Part shown: positions 56,356 through 64,000 of the stretch, piece after piece | Numbering within the stretch: position 1 is the stretch's first letter | Layout of the letters: the number at the start of each line of letters is the position of its first letter | Translations under genes and position numbers: made by a program | Notes under the pieces: model-generated | The model's input: only the letters and a program-made list of their open reading frames with translations | Databases searched by the model: none | Told to the model about the DNA's origin: nothing | Assembly (NCBI GenBank): GCA_036925085.1 | Contig: JAUPFP010000003.1 | Location: 2,386,501-2,450,500 of the forward strand | From: Brachycybe producta | Lineage: Eukaryota; Arthropoda; Diplopoda; Playtdesmida; Andrognathidae | Length of the DNA: 64,000 nucleotides | Direction: 5' to 3'

Positions 56356-56493
56356 AGAGTGGCAATCTCAAATGTTTACTTATTACTCCGCCTTGACTTA
56401 TTATTGCAAATATTAAATAAACACTGACTTATATAAAGAGCCACTAGGTAAAAACGCAAAGCAAAAAAAATGTCACCACAAAGGTGACTTAAA

Positions 56494-56702
56494 GATAGAC
56501 AATTAGAAATCGGGACAAACAGAAATTGGTTCCGCCCTTTTTATGACGACCGGCAACTTCTAATTGGTTGGTTATGTCGTCTGACGTCACATGCTCCGCC
56601 CTTTCCAACGTCAAACTCCACACAACAAACCAATTAGAAGTTGCCAGTCGTCATAAAAAGGACGGAGCCAACTTCTGTTTGTTCCGATTTCTAATTGCCT
56701 GT
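56494..56702. mobile_element. Fam-H hAT-like MITE
   Basis: ATAGACAATTAGAAATCGGG and CCGATTTCTAATTGCCTGT ends. GACGACCGGCAACTTCTAATT and its complement. Central TGACGTCA at 56582-56589. Flanks GTGACTTAAAG and GTGGCTTAAGG are similar, a worn duplication; the insertion site is the very end of the neighbouring Fam-A variant. Confidence 0.85.
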
Positions 56703-56705
56703 GGC

Positions 56706-57272
56706 TTAAGGTGGCTGAATAGATATTGATTTTGTTTTCGTCCTCTCAGATGGCGCCACTGCAGTGGCTATTATTTTCTATACGAGTCTCTTCCTTCCTC
56801 CAGCTGCGCGGTTTTAAGAGAAAATTTATATTTTTCAAGCGAACGTTTTTTTTTCAAGAAAAAAAAACATTACGAAAAATAAATTCAAAGTATTTTAGAA
56901 ACTAGAATAGTTGGTGATAACACTAAAAGTTGTTTTTCATGATGATATCTTTCAAAATAAACTTTTTATGACAGTTTTGAAAGAAAAAAAACTTAAATAG
57001 TTTTTTTCACGAAATCTCAATGGAAAAACCAAAAAAATGGGTAATTTTTCAAACTGAACAATAAAAATGTTTATTTTGTAAGCTTTCACCATTCTAGTTT
57101 TGAAAACAATTTGAATTTTTTTCATAATGTTGTTTCTAAAAAAAAAACGTTCGCTTGACGTTTTTGCGTCCAACTTTTATTTAAAAAAAAAGTCTATGAA
57201 GCATAGCATTAGCCACTGCAGTGGCGCCATCCAGTGGCACTAAAGCAAAATAAATATCTATTAAGCCACCTC
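56706..57272. mobile_element. Fam-A end-variant, full length
   Basis: Ends AAGGTGGCTGAATAGATATT and AATATCTATTAAGCCACCT. Then CAGATGGCGCCACTGCAGTGG and CACTGCAGTGGCGCCATC, GCGAACGTTTTT, TTTTAGAAACTAGAATAGTTG, ATCTTTCAAAATAAACTTTTT. About 570 bp. The open frame 56952-57173 is a product of the repeat. Confidence 0.85.
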
Positions 57273-57299
57273 AGATTAGAATTTGCTTCAATTTGTGCA

Positions 57300-57940
57300 T
57301 AAACTCCTCTAGAACACTTGATTATTCTGTCTTTTTCAAGTACAAAATGCAGAGAAACTTGAAATGTGTTTTAAAAACTAGAAGGGTAGTTTCAATCAGA
57401 TCAATTAGTTCATAGCATTTTTGGCATTATTTCGTAAATTATTCTAGTTTCTAAAACAGGTTTAAATTTTGTCAAGTTTCTAAATGCAAAATGACGTACT
57501 ATCATCACCATACTTAGTAAAAAGCTTAAAATTAACAATAAAGACATGAAAACTAGAAAGAAAAAAATACACAATCTTCGAATAATGTGAAACCAGAAGA
57601 AACTAATCAATAATATTTTTACCTTGATTTCATTGGCCAATTACTGTACACTGTGTGTCACCTAAAAAGACAACCAAAAACCAATGTGTATTTAGTTAAA
57701 TGAACAAGTAAATATTTAGTTAGAAAGATGGGCTTCAATGTGGTGTAACAACATCATGTGAATAAAGTCACAATTTAGTAAAATACTAGAATATACCACT
57801 ATGTCTCATAAGTCTTATTATGCAAAATTTGTTTTAAAACTTGTCATACAAATTTTTGAAGATTTTAACTTAATTAATGAACAGATAATTTTCACAAGCT
57901 CTGGTTATCATCAGAAAACACTAAAGTGAAATTGTAAGTT
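57300..57940. other. Fam-A partial copy and AT-rich DNA
   Basis: A forward arm at 57340-57400 (TTTTTCAAGTACAAAATGCAG, AAAACTAGAAGGGTAG) and reverse arm ending at 57460 (TTATTCTAGTTTCTAAAAC). The rest (57480-57940) shows nothing recognisable; its 76-codon minus-strand frame is hydrophobic without a domain. Confidence 0.5.
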
Positions 57941-58740
57941 TGTTAGAAACTAGAAGGTTTAAATGAATCACTTAAAGAGTATGTGTCATGTTGTTATCTT
58001 TCAAAATAAACTTTTTATAGACAAAAATTGGAAGAAAAAAAAACATCATCAGCTTCAAAAGTTGAATAGTTTTCAAACTGGTATAAAAAGTTTATTTTGA
58101 AAGATAACAACAACAAGAAAAAACTAGAAAGATAGCTTCAATTACTTCAGAGTAATTTTCATGTTGTTATCTTTCAAAATAAACTTTTTATAGACAAAAA
58201 TTGAAAAAAATATCTCGCTTAAGTTGAGTAGTTTACAAACTTATAAAAAGTTTATTTTAAAAGATAACAAGAAACAAAAAAAAAAACTAAAAAGATAGCT
58301 TCAATTACTTCAGAGTAATTTTCATGTTGTTATCTTTCAAAATGAACTTTTTATAGACAAAAATTGGAAGAAAAAAAATATCAACAGCTTCAAAAGTTGA
58401 ATAGTTTTCAAACTGGTATAAAAAAGTTTATTTTGAAAGATAACAACAACAAAAAAAACTAGAAAGATAGCTTCAATTACTTCAGAGTAATTTTCATGTT
58501 GTTATCTTTCAAAATGCACTTTTTATAGACAAAAATTGAAAAAAAATATCATCTCGCTTAAAGTTGTGTAGTTTAGAAATTTATATAAAAAGTTTATTTA
58601 AAAAGATATCATTATGAAAAATACTTTGACGTGATAAAGCTACCCTTCTAGTTTCTAAAACACTTTCACGTTTCTTTTCAAAAAATATCAATATGAAAAA
58701 CTCCTAACGTGATTCAGTTTATTCTTCTAGTTTCTAAGAC
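57940..58740. repeat. Tandem Fam-A units, about 165-175 bp
   Basis: CATGTTGTTATCTTTCAAAAT followed by AACTTTTTATAGACAAAAATT recurs near 57990, 58163, 58326 and 58498, each followed by a reverse half (ATAAAAAGTTTATTTTGAAAG). The last unit continues into normal reverse arms ending near 58660 and 58735. Confidence 0.88.
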
Positions 58741-58828
58741 AATCAAATTTATTCTTCAATTAAAAAAACTCTCCAAATAACTAGTCTATATTTTAGTGTG
58801 TGCCATTTTTAGTAAGCTATTTGTTAAT

Positions 58829-59830
58829 TAGTGCTCGGATTTTTATGCAAAATCAAAGCAACTGTTTCTCAATCGGTGACCCAAGTGCCAATTTGTCAAG
58901 TCATCAGACTCATCACCATCATATCATCATTAGAACAACTACAATTATGATTTTCTAATCAAAAACACTAGTTAGAAGCTACATCCCTGGTTACTATTAG
59001 TTGACAACTAGAGTGCTAGCCTCTAATCAGTGTTTTAATTTTAAGTAAAAAAATCATAATTGTTGGTTTCATCTAAACTCGATTGTTACTTTTCACAATT
59101 TGGCACTTTGAGCCACCGATTGAGAAACATTTGCTTGATATTGCTATTGATATTGCTTAGTAATCATCATCATCATCATTAGAGCAACCGCAGTTATGTT
59201 TTTTTTTAAATCAAAAAGTCTGGTTAACGAGGCTAGATGTTTGGGTATACTATCAGTTGTCAACTTGAGAATTTTAGCCTCTAATTTTGAAAAAAATCGT
59301 AATTGTTGATTGATCTAAATGGTATGGAGCCCTGCAGAGGACTTTTGCATTTTTTTTAATCTCGACATGTCGACTTTTTCTAGAATTTCGACATGTCGAC
59401 TTTATTCTCGACATGTCGACTTTAACCTCGACATGTCGACTTTAACCTCGACATGTCGACTTTATTCTCGAAATGTCGACTTTATTCTCGAAATGTCGAC
59501 TTTAACCTCGACATGTCAACTTTTAATCTCTTTTATTCGGCCATGTTAATTATGCCATGTTGTGCACACCATACTCTTAATAATTAAATTATTCCTGCTA
59601 CAAGAGGGCGCTTGCAATAAGAGTATGGTGTGCACAACATGGCATAATTAACATGGCCGAATAAAAAGAAATTAAAAATCGACATGTCAAGATTTTTTAA
59701 AAAAAAATCTCGCATGTCCTTTACAGGGCTCTGTAAAATGGGGATTGTTACTTTTTCACAATTTGGCACTTGAAACCACAAATTGAAAAAAAACATTTGC
59801 ATGATTTGTGCATAAAAAATATCTGAGTCT
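58829..59830. mobile_element. Two adjacent Fam-B MITEs, second split by Fam-C
   Basis: The first copy runs from TA-GTGCTCGGATTTTTATGC to about 59157. The second has lost its left end but keeps the GGCTAGATG ... TTAGCCTCTAA hairpin, is interrupted by Fam-C at 59323-59735, and ends with CACAATTTGGCACTTGAAACC and GTGCATAAAAAATATCTGAG near 59825. Confidence 0.8.
59323..59735. mobile_element. Fam-C element with 6-bp target duplication
   Basis: AAATGG at 59317-59322 and 59736-59741. Ends TATGGAGCCCTGCAGAGGAC and GTCCTTTACAGGGCTCTGTA. A left arm with about eight CTCGACATGTCGACTTTA-type units of 20 bp; the core is TTCGGCCATGTTAATTATGCC and its complement around GAGGGCGCTTGC. The frames at 59319-59549 (plus) and 59584-59802 (minus) only mirror it. 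Confidence 0.9.
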
Positions 59831-59839
59831 CAGTGATAA

Positions 59840-60270
59840 TCTATGAACCCCAATTATGGGACACAAACATTCCCAAAAGAGTTAAATATCCTCTTTAATA
59901 AGGGGGGGGGGTCCTTTATATTCAAAAAAACCCTGTTTACCCTCAATATATATATTGAAAATAATTAATGTACCAGTGGTTTGACTTTTTCACAACAACA
60001 ACGTTCATTGGAAAAATTTCAAAGATTATGTCTACAAAAAGACCCCCCAAAAAATCAAACCAACCAATAGAAATGTATCTACAGAAAAATCACAATTTAG
60101 ATATATATCTTCCTTCTCAAAGAAAAAAAAATTGCAGCCCTCTCTCCCACTGGCGCCCCCTTCCAATCCTGACTGCAAACCACACACACAAAAAAAACCA
60201 TAATATGTTTGTAAAGCTAGAATTTCAGTGTGATTTCAAAGCCCCCTCCTCCTCCCCCCCCCCAAACTAA
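59840..60270. other. Upstream flank of the third promoter, no gene seen
   Basis: Poly-G at 59905 and poly-C at 60253, CTGGCGCCCCCTTCC at 60160. The plus-strand frame of 100 codons (59968-60270) is K/P/H-rich, without a domain or splice context, and is dismissed. Confidence 0.4.
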
Positions 60271-60280
60271 GTATCTCACT

Positions 60281-60288
60281 TATAAATA
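60281..60288 (+). promoter_or_regulatory. TATA box of a putative third gene
   Basis: TATAAATA identical to the one at 5421. An initiator-like TTAGTT lies at about 60316. Downstream are a CT-rich stretch, CCACCAATCAC, and a strong donor AATAG-GTAAGT at 60513. The arrangement mirrors that proposed for gene 1. Confidence 0.5.
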
Positions 60289-60310
60289 AGCTTCATTTAA
60301 GCTTTCAAAA

Positions 60311-60512
60311 GCTTTTTAGTTGCAAACAACAGCTGCAAGCAGAAAGAAGCAGCCCTCCTCTCTGTCTCTGTCTCTCTCTCTCCACCAATCACAACAACAA
60401 AAATAAATTGGGCTCAAAACAAAGTTACCTTTTTAACTAAAGTCTAGTTAAGTTACTTCCAAGACTTCATATTACAACGACATCAGAACAAGTGTGTTTT
60501 TATCACAAATAG
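60311..60512 (+). other. Putative non-coding first exon of a third gene
   Basis: About 200 bp between the expected start site and the donor GTAAGT at 60513. It contains no ATG. Less AT-rich than its surroundings and free of the repeat families. The gene body would lie to the right, perhaps beyond the window. Confidence 0.45.
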
Positions 60513-60539
60513 GTAAGTTAAGTTTTACTTAATTAAATC

Positions 60540-61050
60540 ATTTATTTTTTAAAAAAGCTGAAATTCTTTTAGAAACTAGAAGAGTAAAAAATGAAACTTA
60601 AAAGATTTTTTTTTAATTTTACTTAATTAAATCATTTTTTATTTAAAAAAAAGTTAAAATTGTCTTAGAAACTAGAAAAGTAAAAAATGAAACTTTTATG
60701 GGATTATTTTAAGTTTTACTTAAATCATTTTTAAAAAGTTTAAATTATTTTAGAAACTAGAAGAGTAAAAAAATGAAACTTTTAAGAAATTTTTTTAAAG
60801 TTTTACTTAAATAATTTTTTTTTAAAGTAACACTTGTCTTATAAACTGGAAGAGTAAACAATGAAACCTTTTAAGAGATATTTTTAAGTTTTACTTAAAT
60901 CATTTTTAAAAAGTTGAAATTGTTTTAGAAACTAGAAGAGTAAAAAATCAAACTTATAAAAGATTTTTTAAGTTTTACTTTATTAAATATTTTTTTTAAA
61001 AAAAAGTTGAAATTGTCTTATAAACTAGAAGAGTAAAAAATGAAACTTGT
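60540..61050. repeat. Tandem Fam-A half-arms, unit about 90-100 bp
   Basis: Six units with TTTTAGAAACTAGAAGAGTA, AAAAATGAAACTTTTAAGA, TTTTTAAGTTTTACTTAAAT, starting near 60560, 60663, 60750, 60836, 60922 and 61015. Only the outer half of the arm is amplified. Confidence 0.88.
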
Positions 61051-61377
61051 CAGGAATTTATCTTTGAAACATTTTTAATTGGCATTTTTCGAAATTTTTT
61101 TTATTATTTTCATTCATTTTATATCGAACTACCTAAAATTTAGTTATTTTTCAAACAGTCATAAAAAAAAGTTAATTTTAAAAGATAACAATTTCCTTAA
61201 TTAATTAAAAACAAGAATAGCATTATTTTTTTTCTTCAAATAAGTTAACAATTTCTGCTTTAAAGTTATTTTTTAAGCTTTAATTAATTAAATTACTTTA
61301 CAGAAAAGTTAAAATTTTTTTTTTCCAAAAAACTAGACGAGTAAATATAACTTTCAAAAGCATTTGGTTATTTTACA

Positions 61378-61591
61378 GTCAGATACTGTAATAAAAAAGC
61401 TTGCAGTGATTGCCTGCCTTCAGGGAGTTACCGGATTTAATCATTACATATATCTCATAATCATCATTACCATATTTATCATGAAATGTGTATTGTTTTA
61501 TCAGAAGAAAAAAAAACAATACTTGAAAATAAAACAAAACATGAAAGACCAACAGCAATATCAACATAATTTCAATCGATTAAAATGTTAA
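61378..61591 (+). CDS. Possible coding exon with a transmembrane segment (weak)
   Basis: A good acceptor TTGGTTATTTTACAG ends at 61377 and is followed by an open frame to the stop at 61591. It includes a hydrophobic segment YIYLIIIITIFIMKCVLF then a lysine-rich stretch and a Q/N/K tail, the layout of a single-pass membrane protein end. The DNA is not an obvious repeat. It could be the next exon of the third gene, but an ATG occurs only inside the hydrophobic segment, so linkage to the ATG-free first exon would need another exon between. Homopolymer-biased composition makes chance likely. Confidence 0.2.
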
Positions 61592-61779
61592 AAGATTCTT
61601 AAGAAATTGTTGTCTCATTGTTGAGCAATCAAGAAAGTAATCAAAGAGAAAACACAAAACAAAAAAAAAATCCTTTTGTTGAAATTTCATTTCAAGCAGA
61701 AAACCTTTCTTTTAAGAGCTTTTCAGAAGTAAACTAGAAAAGTCAAGTGTTTGTAACTTGTTGCTTTGAGGTAGAGACC

Positions 61780-61965
61780 TACATAAAGCCCACTGGGCCG
61801 GTGGGCTTTTAGGCCAGCATTTTATGTTAAAGGCCCATGGGCCTGGTAGGCTTTGTGGGCCTAGTGGGTTTTGCAGGCCTGGTGGGCTTTGCGGGCCTGG
61901 TGGGCTTCGTGGGCCTGATGGCTTTCGTGGGCTGGGCCCAGTTTAAAGTCTCATGGGCTGGGCTT
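61780..61965. repeat. GGGCCTGGTGGGCTTT minisatellite
   Basis: About seven imperfect units of about 18 bp, GC-rich in an AT-rich setting, bounded by AAAGCCCACTGGGCC and TGGGCTGGGCCCAG. Confidence 0.85.
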
Positions 61966-62044
61966 CAAATTTTTACACAACTACTTTGGGGGCGTTATAT
62001 AAAGTGAGAACTTTTCCATTGACATTTCATGAAAAAAAAAACCA

Positions 62045-62465
62045 CTACAGGCGGGACGAATCCTAAATTTTCTTGAATCCGAATCCTAAAAGGTTCTCGA
62101 ATCTCTCGAATCCTTCAAATATAAGAATCCTATATTATTCATTAAGAAGATACAAATAAATGAAATAATATTAAATATTAAATTATTAATAATAAAAAAA
62201 CACATTGTGGCGCCACTCAGGGTCAAGCCACAAAGTGATCCATTGGTGATCCGGATACCAACCGAAATTGCAACAATCGCCGGGTTTTTTTTGTTATTGA
62301 ACCGCTTCTATTGGACGTCAATGGAATTTAAAACTAATTTTACCAAAGTTTTTTAGGTTAGGATTCGAAAGACGAAAAAAAGAAAGCGCGAAGATTCGAG
62401 TTTTCGAATCTCGAATATTCATTTTTCAAGATTCGCGAGATTCGAATGTCCCATTCCTAAAAAAA
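62045..62465. mobile_element. Foldback element with GAATCC/GGATTC arms
   Basis: Left AGGCGGGACGAATCCTAAA, CTTGAATCCGAATCCTAAAA, TTCTCGAATCTCTCGAATCC; right TTAGGATTCGAAAGACG, GATTCGAGTTTTCGAATC and GATTCGAATGTCCCATTCCT. The centre contains GTGGCGCCACTCAGGG. Its left arm is the apparent source of the 25-bp satellite at 63095. Confidence 0.7.
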
Positions 62466-62479
62466 AAAGCTATTTCCGG

Positions 62480-62660
62480 GCTTTTTTTTCAAACTGTCAT
62501 AAAAAGTTTATTTTGAAAGATATCATCATGAGAAAAAAACTTTTAGCATTATCACCAACTATTCTAGTTTCTAAAACACTTTGCATATTTTTCGTAATAT
62601 TTCTTCTAGTTTTTTTTCTAAAAACACTTTCAAATTTCTGAGTGTTATTTCTATAAAAAA
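62480..62660. repeat. Fam-A reverse arm
   Basis: CTGTCATAAAAAGTTTATTTT, GAAAGATATCATCATGAG, CACCAACTATTCTAGTTTCT then TTTTCGTAATATTTCTTCTAG, the end-variant type seen at 18702. Confidence 0.78.
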
Positions 62661-63094
62661 AACAGAGCGATGTTTACACTTTTGAAATTGCTTTAAAAAT
62701 ATTCTAAGAAAAAAAAAACAGAAGAAAAGAGAGAAGTTTCTCCATAGAAACCAACCTTAAAAAACATACCAACGTCACTAAACATTGAATTATAATAAAA
62801 CGTGAATTTTTAAACATTTTATATTGTTAATAAATGAGTCCTAATCAAATGAAACCATAACAAAAACAACATTTAATTCTTAATTACCGACCCTCTTGAA
62901 ATATGTGACTCACAATAAAACCTTAAAAAAACATCATTAACCGTTTTATTCATTTAAATAAAAGAAAAATTTCTTTTAATATTCATAAAAAAATAAGTCT
63001 TTTTTTTCCACCTTTTTTATGTTAAAATTGATATACAGGGTGTGACAACAATCTATTTTCAAGTGTATGATATTGTTATTAGATATAATTAGGA
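62661..63094. other. AT-rich intergenic DNA, no gene seen
   Basis: Poly-A/T, and a CAGGGTGTGACAAC motif at 63037 like the CAGGGTGTCC at 149. Nothing else recognised. Confidence 0.4.
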
Positions 63095-64000
63095 GGTGAG
63101 ACGACATCCTAAATTTTCTCGAATCCAAATCCTAAAAAGATTCTCGAATCCGAATCCTAAAAAGATTCTCGAATCCGAATCCTAAAAAGATTCTCGAATC
63201 CGAATCCTAAAAAGATTCTCGAATTCGAATCCTAAAAAGATTCTCGAATCCGAATCCTAAAAAGATTCTCGAATCCGAATCCTAAAAAGATTCTCGAATC
63301 CGAATCCTAAAAAGATTCTCGAATCCGAATCCTAAAAAGATTCTCGAATCCGAATCCTAAAAAGATTCTCGAATCCGAATCCTAAAAAGATTCTCGAATC
63401 CGAATCCTAAAAAGATTCTCGAATCCGAATCCTAAAAAGATTCTCGAATCCGAATCCTAAAAAGATTCTCGAATCCGAATCCTAAAAAGATTCTCGAATC
63501 CGAATCCTAAAAAGATTCTCGAATCCGAATCCTAAAAAGATTCTCGAATCCGAATCCTAAAAAGATTCTCGAATCCGAATCCTAAAAAGATTCTCGAATC
63601 CGAATCCTAAAAAGATTCTCGAATCCGAATCCTAAAAAGATTCTCGAATCCGAATCCTAAAAAGATTCTCGAATCCGAATCCTAAAAAGATTCTCGAATC
63701 CGAATCCTAAAAAGATTCTCGAATCCGAATCCTAAAAAGATTCTCGAATCCGAATCCTAAAAAGATTCTCGAATCCGAATCCTAAAAAGATTCTCGAATC
63801 CGAATCCTAAAAAGATTCTCGAATCCGAATCCTAAAAAGATTCTCGAATCCGAATCCTAAAAAGATTCTCGAATCCAAATCCTAAAAAGATTCTCGAATC
63901 CGAATCCTAAAAAGATTCTCGAATCCGAATCCTAAAAAGATTCTCGAATCCGAATCCTAAAAAGATTCTCGAATCCGAATCCTAAAAAGATTCTCGAATC
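63095..64000. repeat. 25-bp satellite array, truncated by window end
   Basis: The unit is GATTCTCGAATCCGAATCC plus TAAAAA, about 35 copies, almost all identical. Rare variants are GAATTCGAAT at about 63221 and GAATCCAAAT at about 63875. The first unit is preceded by GAGACGACATCCTAAATTTT, matching the end of the element at 62045. The right border is outside the window. Confidence 0.97.

Noticed and set aside
59319-59802. Frames with STCRLYSR repeats
   Set aside because: Translation of CTCGACATGTCGA units in Fam-C.
63095-64000. CRISPR-like regular array
   Set aside because: Units are contiguous with no spacers and the genome is eukaryotic; it is a satellite.

Overview
The window is AT-rich nuclear DNA of an animal, most likely an arthropod. 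The evidence is spliceosomal introns, arthropod-type core promoter motifs, LINE and LTR remnants, very dense foldback/MITE elements, and above all a three-exon gene whose product contains a nearly canonical arthropod DH31 (calcitonin-like diuretic hormone 31). I cannot name the species; a pancrustacean fits the peptide best.

Genes. Two plus-strand peptide-hormone genes can be supported. Gene 1 has a TATA box at 5421, a candidate non-coding first exon ending at 5600, and coding exons 9887-10163 and 12584-12696. It encodes a 129-residue secreted precursor with a 34-residue peptide predicted to be C-terminally amidated; I do not recognise it. Gene 2 is DH31 (coding exons 43458-43546, 48955-49056 and 50427-50577; 113 residues). 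The two genes share processing-site and C-terminal spacing features and a 13-base identity just after the amidation/dibasic site, so gene 1 may be a very divergent DH31-like paralogue. A third promoter and non-coding first exon (TATA at 60281, donor at 60513) suggests another plus-strand gene continuing to the right. No RNA genes, CRISPR arrays or intact transposase genes are visible.

Repeats. Nearly everything else is repetitive. Labels used below: Fam-A = arms carrying GAAACTAGAAGGGTAGCT and TTTCAAAATAAACTTTTTAT, mostly as facing inverted repeats (about a hundred arms by eye), with an end variant starting TTAAGGTGGCTGAATAG; Fam-B = TA-flanked MITE with ends GGGCTCGGATTTTTATGC; Fam-C = element with ends near CGGAGCCCTGTAAAGGAC and 6-bp target duplications; Fam-D = short palindrome AGGCCTTGTTTCCACT; Fam-E = GTTAAC-rich foldback of about 430 bp; Fam-F = composite element with ends ATACCTTGTACACA; Fam-G = foldback with TTGAACCCTCT arms; Fam-H = hAT-like MITE with ends near ACAGGCAG and 8-bp target duplications; Fam-I = foldback of about 800 bp; Fam-J = palindrome CTGTCAATCTGCGGAATC. 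Many are nested inside one another, which gives an insertion order: Fam-A, Fam-B and Fam-G are older; Fam-C, Fam-E, Fam-F, Fam-H, Fam-I, a LINE fragment and a solo LTR are younger.

Layout. 1-5 kb: minisatellite, Fam-A arms, LINE fragment. 5-13 kb: gene 1 with an intron full of nested MITEs. 13-34 kb: MITE-dense intergenic DNA, a 20-bp minisatellite and a 375-bp tandem repeat. 34-43 kb: candidate DH31 promoter, tandem duplication, solo LTR, Fam-A arms. 43-51 kb: DH31 with two large introns containing a GA microsatellite, a hairpin cluster and tandem Fam-A arms. 51-60 kb: more MITEs. 60-64 kb: third promoter, Fam-A tandem array, and a 25-bp satellite running off the window end.
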